From Rhipidocladum racemiflorum (lineage: Eukaryota; Streptophyta; Magnoliopsida; Poales; Poaceae), in contig CM070569.1 in assembly GCA_036346355.1 (NCBI GenBank), forward strand, positions 45,362,276 to 45,426,275: a DNA stretch of 64,000 nucleotides, given 5' to 3'. Each line of letters opens with the position of its first letter. The stretch's first letter is position 1. The position numbers and the translations under genes were made by a program. Of the stretch, positions 13,201 through 23,539 are shown piece after piece. Below the pieces are notes generated by a model that worked only from the letters and a program-made list of their open reading frames with translations, was not told the DNA's origin and searched no databases.

Positions 13201-13503
13201 GCTGCCGCTTTACTTCTTTTGGTTTCGTAATACTCTTGTTCAAGGTTTACACCAGTTATGTAAATTATCGTAGTTTATCCTTCCGTGCCTTGGTACTCGT
13301 GTTGTTGGTACGCAGCGATATCGGGCATCCGATCCAGGATCGATGATCGATGCATGAGGCACCGGGTCCGAAGCTAAGGGTTCGATCCCGTCGATCGAAT
13401 TTTTAGGTTCAGATCTTCGGTGTCGAGGCTTCCTGTTGCTATACGGTGCTATACGCTACAGTAGACGGCGTACAGTACGGTATAGGAAGAGGGGGTCCTC
13501 ACA
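10234..13503 (+). repeat. 3' LTR of Tekay-like element
   Basis: A 3,270-bp copy of 2,106-5,349 ending CCTCACA, followed by the target duplicate GGGGT. Its palindromic CCGG words are often shortened to CCG or CGG relative to the 5' copy, and the TATA box is altered (tctaaaag). Confidence 0.93.
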
Positions 13504-13508
13504 GGGGT

Positions 13509-14653
13509 GTGCTCTCCCCCAAGCTTGTAAGAGGAATTCTTGTGTTGCTTTAATGAAAGCTTTGCCCACCTAGTTGTGAGGCTTTGGAATTTCTCCTCTC
13601 TAAGCAATGCGAATTTAATTTTATGCAATTTAATTTCAGTATTTAAATTCCGTATTTACATTCTCGCAATTTAATTTATGCAAGTTGGATTTGCATCCCC
13701 TCCTTCTACTTGCTTGTGCTTCTACTTGCCGAAGATGAATGATTGATTGGATTAATCTTCTCTTAGATCAAATCCCAATCCTCTATGCAAATTTAACTTT
13801 ATCTTTGCGAGAAACCAATCTTTTGACCCTTCCATGAAATTTTTTTGTAGATCGTGTTTAAGGTTTCTACACAGCCTATTTCTGATGTCTGTTTTCACTG
13901 TGCAGTAGACCTTGTTTATTTGATAGAAAATTCATATGATTTGATATTGGGGTGATTCTTATTGTACAAGTGGCGCGACTTTCATACCCATTATCCTTCC
14001 AAGTGAGAAGTTCATATGAATTACAGTTTTTGAGCTATGAGGTTTTTACCGAGCCTCAAATATTCTGTCTCAATTTTTGTGTGGTAGAGTTTGTGATTTT
14101 CATCAGATTTTTTCTATGATTGATCTGGATCTGATTTTTGGTAGGTAGCTCTATGATTCTATTATCTCATCAGATTAAAAATTTGAAATTCAAATGAGTC
14201 ACAGATTTGGAGAGATCACCTTTTGACTGAGTTTCTTTTCTGTTGAAAATTCACTTTTGCTTTTCAGAAACAACAGATCTTGTCTTATTTATCTCTCTTT
14301 TTTAAAGGTGATTTTAAAATGATTCTTTTTTTAGTGAAGTCTCAACAACCATTAGTACCACAAAAAAATCTCCATAACCATATGAGCCACGAATTTTATT
14401 CATGGCAATTTTATTAGGGGATGTGCTGCTGCCTTTAAGATGGTTGATCTTGATTCTTGAGAGTTCATTGCTTGGTTTAATTATTTGACTTGGTTCTTGG
14501 GGCTCGTTGTTGGAGAATGTATCTATCTTGTTCAAGAGGTGGGAATTTTGGAATTGGGATCATTCACCCCCATCTGATCGTCATCTTGATCTTTCAATAT
14601 GGTGTGTACGAACTAAAAATCAGCTAAGGTGACCTTATTGTACATGCCCTTGT
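13509..14653. other. Continuation of the locus split by the Tekay insertion
   Basis: AT-rich non-coding sequence. Its first part (tgctctcccccaagcttg on) directly continues the sequence that ends at 2,105, so both flanks once formed one piece. Long stretches such as 13,930-14,300 look like decayed retrotransposon non-coding sequence. No open frame of convincing content was seen. Confidence 0.4.
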
Positions 14654-14888
14654 TGTAAAACGTAGTCATTCACCCTCGATCAATTAACAACACGCCAACA
14701 AAACCATAAGAATAAGAACAGGGAGCACACAAAAAGTAGGGGGCAAAGCTCTCTTTTATTAGATTGGCCCTCTCTTTACAAGGGGGTGCCCAATATATAA
14801 CAAAACAAACAGGATATAGATTTAGATTCGCCCAACAATAGATAGAGTCGTTCTAAACTTAGACCGAGATTCTATTTATATCGTAACA
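14654..14888 (-). repeat. 3' LTR of copia element A
   Basis: A 235-bp terminal repeat, collinear with 21,273-21,507 and of identical length. On the minus strand it begins TGTTACGATATAAATAG, just after the polypurine tract. Confidence 0.8.
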
Positions 14889-15119
14889 CTCCCCTTGGGC
14901 GAATAACGCGTAATGCACATGTCTCATTAAAAACTTCTCCCAAAAACCTGGTGGAAAAAAAGAATGGGGAAAAGAATACATTACACTCGCACTCCGTGTT
15001 ACACTACTTGCCTCATTAAAAACCTTTATATGAGAAACTTCATGAAACTCACTAAGGAGAAAAGAGCACAACTTATGATCTTCATGATATAGAATTGATC
15101 TTCAGGATCATGCAAAAAG

Positions 15120-16800
15120 GGTTATGGTTCAGAGATTTACTTCCCATGAACTCTGCAAATCTCTAAGTCATCTTGTTCTAATGCCATTAACACAGCTTTA
15201 AAAAGTAGATTTTGGCAAGGACTTAGTTAACAAATCTACTGAATTTTCACATGATTTAGTTTGTAATATCTTTATCTCACCATACTTTTAGAGGTCGTGA
15301 GGATAGAACAATTTTGAGACAATATGTTTCACGATATTGCTATTTACATAACTCATTTGTATTTGTGCAACACAAGCAGCATTATCTTCAAAGATAATGT
15401 TGTGGGGTATAGACGGTACTAAAACCACATGACTTCTGGATATGGTTAATTACACATCTCAGCTAAACACACTCACGTGAGGCTTCATATAAAGTTACAA
15501 TATCTGAGTGTTTGGTAGAAGTAGATGGCAAGGTCTACTTAAAAGACCGCTAAGAAATGGTTGAACCACCTCAGAAAACACAAAACCAGTCTTAAATTTG
15601 GGTACTATGGGGTCAAATAGATAGCTAACATCCATACATCCCGTCATGATTAAGTATTGATTCTTCTGGAAAAACAATTCAAGATCTTGAGTACCTTGGA
15701 GGTATATGAGTAAACTTTTGACATTAGCCCAATGTCTTCTAGTTGGGACTATACTGTTTCATGCTAGCAAATTTATTGCGAATGCAATATCAGGTCTTGT
15801 GCAATTTGCAAGATACATAAGTATGGGACAACAGGTCCAAAGACTTTCTAATTTTCAATCCTTGGTTTGAAAGGGTCTTTATCTATTTCAAGGGATCTCA
15901 CAACTATGGGGGTCTTTAAAGGATGAGATTATCCAAATTAAATCTTTCCAATACCTCTTTTGGTATAAATAGACTGGTGTACAAAAATTCCTTCTTGGAA
16001 ATGCTTTAGCTACAGGCATAAGCAATATTTTGTTTTACCCAAATCTTTCATTTCAAACTCCATCGTGTGGTAACCACTTGCTTCTCTTATCTCCTTTGTG
16101 GTTCTGATGATATTCAGATCATCGACATATACTGGGATTATAGCATCTATTATGGGATATCTTTAAGAACACACATGGACAATATCCCTTCTTCAGGAGG
16201 AACTCATTAAGTTATTTTTACCATATTCTCCCCAACTGTTTTAATCTGTATAGCAATGTCTTCAGTTTGACGCGATATATATTGCGATTATTAAGATATG
16301 GAATTTTAACTCCTTCAGGGATTCTCATATAAATATCCGTATTCAATGACACATATAAATATGCGGTCACTACATCCATCAACTGCATTGTTAAATTTAA
16401 GCATGCTACCATTAATATTAAATATCGCAACATTATTCCACTCATTACAGGAGAATAGGATTCATTGTGAACCCTTGTGCTATAAGTCTCGCTTTATATC
16501 TCACCCCTTGGATATTTTCATTTCTCTTGTGGATAAAAAAAAAACCATTTGATCCTACAGGGAGCACTTTAGGAGGTGTTCACACCAAAACTTTCCTCTT
16601 ATGAAGCGACCATCTAGTAGAAGCATCTATCAATACAATAACATATCTAAAAGGGCCCAATAGGGGCTGAATGGGTCGGCATATATCACCTTGAGTTTTA
16701 TTCATTAAATTGCGTGATTCTTCCCTAACCATTAAGTAAGAAGATTTAAATGTGAGCTTTCCTTTTAGCACAAACAGGGCAAAAAAATCTTTAAGATTGG
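15120..16800 (-). pseudogene. Copia pol remnants (RNase H, RT, integrase), element A
   Basis: On the minus strand, 16,218-16,445 contains DVVTAYLYVSLNTDIYM and the YRLKQ motif of copia reverse transcriptase. 16,580-16,771 contains GPFRYVIVLIDASTRWS, the copia integrase core. The stretch about 15,200-15,480 is a decayed RNase H by comparison with the better copies at 30,968 and 27,353. Many stops and frameshifts are present, so this is a relic. Confidence 0.75.
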
Positions 16801-18540
16801 AAAAGTCTTTATGCTACGGCTAGTAGAATTATTGATTATTATTCTCATCATATTCAACTCAGGATAACTTAGTTAATCTACCAGAACTTAAATTTTTCTA
16901 GGTTTTTTTATTGCAACACAAACTTCGTGTTTGATATGTGCATAGTATAACCCGAAGGAGAAAGAAACAAGTTTTTCAATCATACATTTATTACACCCAT
17001 TAAACTTAGTTATGAGTATGTATTCTGTACCATTCTCATTATGTCTCCATATGGAAACGATTCAGACCAATGTGCATAGTACAGCTGGACTCAGGGTATA
17101 ATAGGGCATTCTTCCAGTGCCAACTATGAGACCATCGCTTTCGGCAATAGTTGTAATATTTCTAGTTCACTTAGTATGGTACAACTGTCATTTAGACATA
17201 TTTTCTCCTCCACCATATGATTATACTTTGTTCTATATTAGAAGTATGATTTAACAATCAGACAATTGTTGCATCAGGAATATATTGTAAAATATAGATC
17301 AAGCATAGAACAATAAATCAAATATCTGAGAAATAAGCATTTATTCAAGTTTAAATGATAATCGCTCAACAGGAGTGTGGACCAAATGTTTATTCAGGAA
17401 CTAGGATTAAACCGATGAGGATACTTATAAGAATATGTGACATCGACTAGCAAAGTAAAGGAATACTTAGAAGACTAATCCATGTCTCCATATGATTCGT
17501 ATGTGTCCTCTTAGGACTCCTCGAAGTTAATAATTTTAAGAACCATATCATCACACTTCTCATCGCTCATGTCAACAACAGGTTGAATGTTAAAGTATGA
17601 TTCAATATTGTTTCCCCGGGTCTTATTGACTTTTTTTAGTGGATTTTTTGAAAATATCTACCACATGTTTTAGGATGCGGTAGTTGCACAACTAATGGTC
17701 AGTGCATTCATACCTAAAGCAGGGCTATGCAGGGGTTTGCAGCCTTGTTAGCCGAGTCCTGCTTCTGGAAGCCTCTTAGTCCTTTACCCTTACTTTTCCA
17801 CTATAGATCGCCACTTCTCCTATCTGATCTATCATTTTTCATTTATTCCCTTTATTCAATTGGCCCTTTCTGCGGCCATGGCTATTGCTAGCCTGCTATT
17901 CAATAACATGATGATTCTTCGCCAGGAGTTTATCACGCTTTTCTGCTTCTAGCAAAATGCATGTAAACTCGGAGTACTGCTGGTACTTGGTATGATGATA
18001 CTATTACATCAGTATCCTCATATTAGGGTGGAAGGTGCATAATGTTTTGTCGACCATTTTAACATTAGTAACTTTCTGCTTACAAAATGTTAGTTCAGTG
18101 ACAAGTTTGTGCATGCCAAAGTTATATGCTGCCACAACCTTTAAAATCCTGAAAGTGCGGGATGATCCATTCATACTATGCTTCTAGCAATAGGACAGAT
18201 TTTTGCTAGTTATATATTTTCCTCTATGGAATTCAAAAGTACCATCTGGTCCTTTTCCATCAAATATTTGGCATTCAGGTTCGCATAAAGATTGTGCCTT
18301 AGGAGGTGCAAAGCCGTACACCTGACGGCTTCCGGAAGAGCAGGGGACCAGCTTCAGACTGGAAAAGCAGCAGCTCTAAAAGATCAACATGTTATATTAA
18401 TCTTAGTATTCGTTGCCCGGGTAAAGTAATTGTTGCCATTCAGAGCAAGCTCGGTAAATTCCCGCTATGTTATGTGCAATATATCCTTCTTCTTTTTTTG
18501 CAAAATGACTTTTACCACTGGTAAAATCATTGTACTGCAT
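16800..18540 (-). pseudogene. Probable integrase N-terminus and gag remnants, element A
   Basis: No long frame remains. Position between the integrase core and the leader, and short residues resembling a zinc-knuckle region near 17,690-17,800 on the minus strand, suggest the gag half of element A. This rests mostly on element order. Confidence 0.4.
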
Positions 18541-20269
18541 GTCCACTCTTCAATCAATAAATATTGGCCTATATCTATTCAGTAGATAATTATCTAACAT
18601 TTTCCAGAATCTTTCTAAAAATTTCCATAGTTTTCTGCTAATTATTTAGCAATTTCAGAATCACTAAATAATATAAAATTAAATCTCTACATATATAACC
18701 ATGGAATTATGCTAGGACATAAAGTCCATAGATATGGAGCCTTCAATATGCTATATAGAATTTTTCTAGCATTTCTTATAATTTTTGGTTGATTACTAAG
18801 CAATTTTCAGAACTACTTAATACGAAAAAATAAATTTCAACAATAATTAATCATGGAATGATGCTAATAAAATAAATCCAGTGACACAATGCTCCCAATA
18901 TACTTTCTATTATTTTCTAGAATTTTTCTAGCATGTCTCTTAATTTTCTGTTATTAAAATTACTTAATAACAGAAAAATAAATTTCAATACACATAAAGT
19001 ATGGAATAATACTAGAAAAATAAACTCAGGGGCATGAAACTTCCAATGTGTGCTAAATATCAAATTTACCAATTTTACGGAAGTGCATATACCTAGAAAT
19101 CTAATCTCTAAGATTTAACATCAATTTTCATAATTTATTATTATTTTTGGAATTATAGGAAAATCCAGGTCCCAAAAATAAAATTTCCATGGTCGGCCAT
19201 AATTAACCCTAACTTCGGGGTTAAACATGAAGCTTCCATGACCATTAAGACTTATTGCAATTAGCTTATTCTCTAGGGGCTAAAAGCAAAAATAGCATGG
19301 TCTACGAAAAATTCGGTCTTCGGCAAACGTGAGTACGTGACCGCGGCCCACTCCGACGTCTACAGCACCCACGAGTACCACTGCGGCTAGGCCACCCTGT
19401 TTTCCCTGTACGCGTATACATATTCACTCGCTTGCTTTATGCATGCGCAGTTGCGCACACACTTCTGCGATGACATTTGTATGTAGTACATGCATTGATC
19501 AAGCTTACTACATACTAGCAGCAGGCGCGAGGTTGGCAGGTGTGGGCTCCAGCGGGCGCTTCAGGCGCAGGGGTCAGCAGAGCACAGCGTAAGGTCAACG
19601 AGCAAGCGGCCAAGGCGAGCTCGGGCGCCGGTGCTCGTGGTCGGGTGCGCTTTAGGTGCCGGTGGCGTGTGACCTAGGATGGCCGCGCGAGCGGCGGCTT
19701 TGCCGGCTCGGGCTCAGGCGCAAGTGCTCACGGCCGGGCGCGACAGGCACCAGCGGCTCAAGACGGGACACCTCGGACGCCTATGGGCTATGGCACAACC
19801 GATTAGAGGGAGCCGCAGGCGCGACGTTGGCCGACGAGGCGGCCGGCACGAGGAGGCCGCTGTCGTAGGCTACTGCGGGGATTCGCCGGGCGCCGACGTC
19901 TGCAGGTCGTGGTGCTCAGCCCAGGCGGGGCTTCACACGCGCAATGGCGGTTGGAGGCGCCGCGCGAGGCACGGCTACAGGCCAGTGCATGCTTTGTGCG
20001 GCGATCAGAAGGGTAGCGCACGGTCGACTCCATCACCTTAGTATTATTATTATTTCAGAATTGTTTATAATGAACAGCAACAACACAAAACCTCTAGTTT
20101 TTAGATTAAACGATTAATCAGCGCAATTGGGGAACTAATCTGCAGGATTAAGTACAACTGTTCAGATACGATGAACTTACGTAGCTCAAACTTACGTAGG
20201 GCATGTCGTCATAGGCGGAGGCACTGGTGGGGCTGGGTGGGGCTGGAGCCCACCTGACACCACATGCAA

Positions 20270-20430
20270 AGACTCAATTCGTGTATACCGTATACGGCCA
20301 TACGCATACGGCCACATGCAAAGACACATAGGATGGGAATCACTTTTACTATATATACCGTATACGGCCATACACATATGGCCACATGCAAATACGCACA
20401 GGATGGAAACCACTTTTACTAGCAAAGACG
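20270..20430. repeat. Tandem repeat of about 79 bp, two copies
   Basis: The segment around taccgtatacggccatac recurs once (about 20,284 and 20,357), followed in both copies by similar text ending cacttttact. It is subterminal in the Mutator-like element; subterminal repeats often bind transposase in such elements. Confidence 0.7.
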
Positions 20431-20777
20431 CACATGCATTCGGCCGACATTCATCGAAGCAACTAGCAAGCCCATAGCCCATTCGGCCACATGCAAAGAC
20501 TCCCGTCCATTCGTCGCCCACTCGCCCTCATCTTAAAAAAAAATCGCGACGTCGCGTACTCGCGTGACTCCCGTCCGTTCATCTTCGTCTCGGCGTTTTT
20601 GACTCTTCGTCTCTTCACGACTTCGCCTTCCTCATGGACTACGGCGGCGACGGGCGACGTCGGGCAGCACGCTAGCAACACGCGAGGGTGGGGAGACGAC
20701 CGTCTTTGCGTCTTGCCGAATACCGAGTCAGTGTATATACCTGCATATGTATTATTTTCTACAAGCCATTGTACTGT

Positions 20778-20832
20778 ATGTCCAGATATGTCTCTCAAAC
20801 AAGAATATTGTTTGAGAGACATATCTGGACAT
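20778..20832. repeat. Perfect hairpin, 25-bp arms, 5-base loop
   Basis: Positions 20,778-20,802 are exactly complementary to 20,808-20,832, with loop GAATA at 20,803-20,807. The words on either side (acaagccattgta) recur as a direct repeat, so it may have arisen by an inverted copying event. If transcribed it would fold into a small dsRNA stem. Confidence 0.9.
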
Positions 20833-21272
20833 CATTTCTACAAGCCATTGTATTATTTTCTTATTCACACTTTAGTTGGCTAAACAATAGTGGATTCTTG
20901 ATGAACAGATTACAGATTGCTAAATTGATTGGCTAAACAATAATGGATTCTTGATGAACAGATTACATATTGATAAATTGATTGCATACAATTTAAATTT
21001 CAACTATTTTACAATATATCGATAATCATAAAGTTGATTTTGGATGTCTCTTTTTTAAGCCCTTCTCTTTAAAACTTTCTGGCTCCGCCACTGCATGTCG
21101 TAGCTTTAATCTGGTGATGCCAGTTGAATTCAATGCAATGAAGATTGACGCTGGTTGACGATCACAATCAGCCTCGGTAAAACATCGTGCGTTTGTTTAT
21201 GCATGCAATTCCGTGCTGCTTGTAGATTGAAATAGGGCTTCAGACTTGTAGAGCTTTGTGCTGATAATTTGC

Positions 21273-21507
21273 TGTAACGTAGTCATACACCCGCAATCAA
21301 TTAACAGCACGCCAACAAAATCACAAGAACAAGAACATGAAGCACACACAAAGTAGGGTGCAATGCTTTCTCTTTTATTAAATTGATTCTCTCTATACAA
21401 GATGATGCCTAATATATAACCAAAACAATGAAAAATAGATTTAAATTTATCCACCAATAAATAAAATCCTCCCAAATTTACACTGAAATTCCATCTATAT
21501 CATAACA
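21273..21507 (-). repeat. 5' LTR of copia element A
   Basis: A 235-bp partner of 14,654-14,888. It is more diverged in its middle part, and on the minus strand it begins TGTTATGATATAGATGG. Confidence 0.78.
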
Positions 21508-21983
21508 ACCCTACCATGCCCCAACCAGAACGCAAGTTGAACACCTGCACAACGGATTGGCATTTCCTCAATGAGAAGCCTTCAAACTACGCGGTTAATT
21601 TGGACCGTCCATCTTCAGATCACCACGTGTAAGTTGGAACCAGCAACGAAATGTTCACTACAGTAGCCTTGCTGACAAAATATTTAGCAAAAATAGCCTC
21701 GGGATGACATAATTAGTAAAAATAGCCCCATGCAGCGGACCTAAAGTGTTGCAGCTGGCTTGCAGCGGACGGGAGGCGCTGCAAACGGCTTACAATGCCT
21801 CCACTCCACTGTAAGCCATTTTTTTTTTCCTTTTTTTGCTTTCGGTTGTTGTTTTTTTATTTTTTAAAGCTTGTAGTGGATGCATTCCATGCAAGACATT
21901 TTTTTTTGCTTTTGGTTGTTTTTTTGTTTTTTGATTTTTTTTTATAAAAAAGTTGGGAACATAGAGCGAATATTTTTTTTATA
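21508..21983. other. Non-coding spacer between copia A and the LARD
   Basis: No gene. It contains an irregular block with gcagcgga words (21,728-21,815) followed by T-rich tracts, resembling decayed transposon sequence. Its right edge is the LARD insertion site; the target duplicate AAAAG lies at 21,984-21,988. Confidence 0.4.
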
Positions 21984-21988
21984 AAAAG

Positions 21989-22752
21989 TGTCGACGATTG
22001 GAGAACGGGCTCTCACCGAGCTTACTTGTTGAACGAAGGATCAACCAAAGCCCCTTTCTGCCAAAGGTTGTAGCATCGAAGACGCGGAAGATGGTCCGTT
22101 AGAACAGACAGGAACACAAGGATTTTATCCTGGTTCAGGCCTCTCATGATCGAGATAATAGCCCTACATCCAGTCGCCTGGTGGCGTTTTTCTCTATTGA
22201 AATGATGGATACAAGTCCATGGATCTCACCCCGGGATCCCCCTTTCACGTGTGTTTTCGGGGGGATTAAATACAGAGCCTCACGCTGTACACAAGGTAAC
22301 CACCCCCTAGATTTACGCCACGTTTCCATAACCGTAGTGCCCACGATCCGGGGCCCTTGATCTGCGCAATTAATTTGAATTTGTGGTGGATTGATTGCCA
22401 TCTTCCTTTCTAGTGGCATGGCCGGGTCCCCGACCATCCACCCGGTATGGCGTGGCCTTCACGAGCATGGTTACTCGTGGATCGTCCGGTATGGTCATAG
22501 GCGAATGGGTAGACACACATGCTCGGGAGTTATGTTGCTCGGATGGTTTTCCGAGCATCTTCTGGTGTCTTTGTATGGTCGGTAGCCAGGATCTTCTCGG
22601 GGTACAACGGTCTTTTATCGAGATAGTCAATCCCCGGCTGACTTGAGATTGCTTGGGGCTCGCGCTCGGGTATCGCATCCGAGCTCATGGTTGGGAGTTG
22701 CTCGGCCGTCGGGGCAGAATGGTCCTTATAGAAAATAGTCCAATCCCCGACA
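21989..22752 (-). repeat. 3' LTR of LARD
   Basis: A 764-bp LTR with the target duplicate AAAAG on its left. It is nearly identical to 26,301-27,051 apart from small indels. Confidence 0.9.
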
Positions 22753-23007
22753 GCTAGTCCCCGAGGCTCAAGTGAGATGGGTTATCTCCTTGAGACTGAG
22801 AAGTCCAAGGAGGGATTGAATTCTTGATGGTGAAGCACCTACCTCAGCATCTGGGCATGAAATGACCAGGAAAAAGATTTGACAGATGAGGCAGGCCCAC
22901 GCTATCACATCGAGCGAATCATGCTCGGGAAAAGGTCGGCACAAGCTGCACCGAGAGGAAAATAAACGCGATCGAACCTGCGTCCGAGTATGGATCGGAT
23001 GCCCAGG

Positions 23008-23500
23008 AAAAGGTAACTAGCGGACTATGAAAAACACATGTCGCCGCATCCCATGCATGGATAAGATGCACAGGAAAGGTAACTAGCAGATCGTGAAAAA
23101 ACACATGCCGCCGCATCCCATGCATGGATCGGATGCACAGGGAACTAGGCATGGATCGACGCCTAGGCTACTAGCAGATTGCGGCGGACTCACATTGCCA
23201 CATCCCGAGCATGGGTCTAATGCTCAAGGAATCGACAGACGAGCCAGGCTCGAGCTGCGCATCCTGGACATGGACCAGGCGTCCAGGAAATGTAACTAGC
23301 AGATCGTGAAAAACACATGCTGCCGCATCCCATGCATGGATCGGATGCACAGGAACTAGGCATGGATCAGACGCCTAGGCTACTAGCGGTGCGGCGGACT
23401 CACATTGCCACATCCCGAGCATGGGTCTAATGCTCGAGGAATCGGCAGACGAGCCAGGCTCGAGCCGCATCCTGGACATGGACCAGCGCCCAGGGAAATA
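23008..23500. repeat. Direct repeats of about 213 bp in the LARD interior
   Basis: Blocks starting gtaactagcagatcgtgaaa at 23,079 and 23,292 are collinear over about 210 bp, and a shorter partial copy starts near 23,008. Each contains catcccatgcatggat and ccgagcatgggtctaatgct. No coding frame is shared. Confidence 0.8.
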
Positions 23501-23539
23501 AGCGCGAGGACTGTGCTCAAACGCCTAGCATGCTCGGCG

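Larger units (their letters stand above)
2106..13503 (+). mobile_element. Ty3/gypsy chromovirus, Tekay/Del-like, 11.4 kb, degenerate
   Basis: A full-length LTR retrotransposon in plus orientation. Two long LTRs (2,106-5,349 and 10,234-13,503) begin TGTAATATCC and end CCTCACA, and the perfect 5-bp target duplication GGGGT lies at 2,101-2,105 and 13,504-13,508. A tRNA-iMet-type primer site follows the left LTR and a purine tract precedes the right one. The interior reads gag, protease, reverse transcriptase, RNase H, integrase and a C-terminal chromodomain-like segment, the order of Ty3/gypsy chromoviruses. LTRs above 3 kb and the terminal EATWERED motif fit the Tekay (Del) clade. All coding domains are broken by frameshifts, so the element as read could not encode its own proteins. 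Confidence 0.93.
20210..21092. mobile_element. Mutator-like non-autonomous element, 883 bp
   Basis: The 9-bp target duplication GCATGTCGT lies at 20,201-20,209 and 21,093-21,101. The ends share a short inverted motif: GGCGGAGGCA near the left end, and AGTGGCGGAGCCA read inward from the right end. A 9-bp duplication is the mark of the Mutator superfamily. No transposase is encoded. The interior has tandem repeats of about 79 bp near the left end, a perfect 25-bp-arm hairpin, and two tandem copies of about 60 bp near 20,875-20,995. It was inserted into the leader of copia element A. Confidence 0.75.
14654..21507 (-). mobile_element. Ty1/copia element A, minus strand, degenerate
   Basis: Two matching 235-bp LTRs (14,654-14,888 and 21,273-21,507) flank remnants of copia gag-pol read on the minus strand. 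The LTR starts TGTTAC/TGTTAT and is preceded by a purine tract (CCCAAGGGGAG on the minus strand). RNase H, RT, integrase and gag remnants follow one another from low to high coordinates, which is the copia order on the minus strand. The 5' leader, about 18,540-21,270, is long and has a GC-rich part (19,300-20,040). A Mutator-like element was later inserted at 20,210. No target duplication was found at the ends. Related copies lie at 27,115-28,290 (plus) and 30,452-33,202 (minus). Confidence 0.8.
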
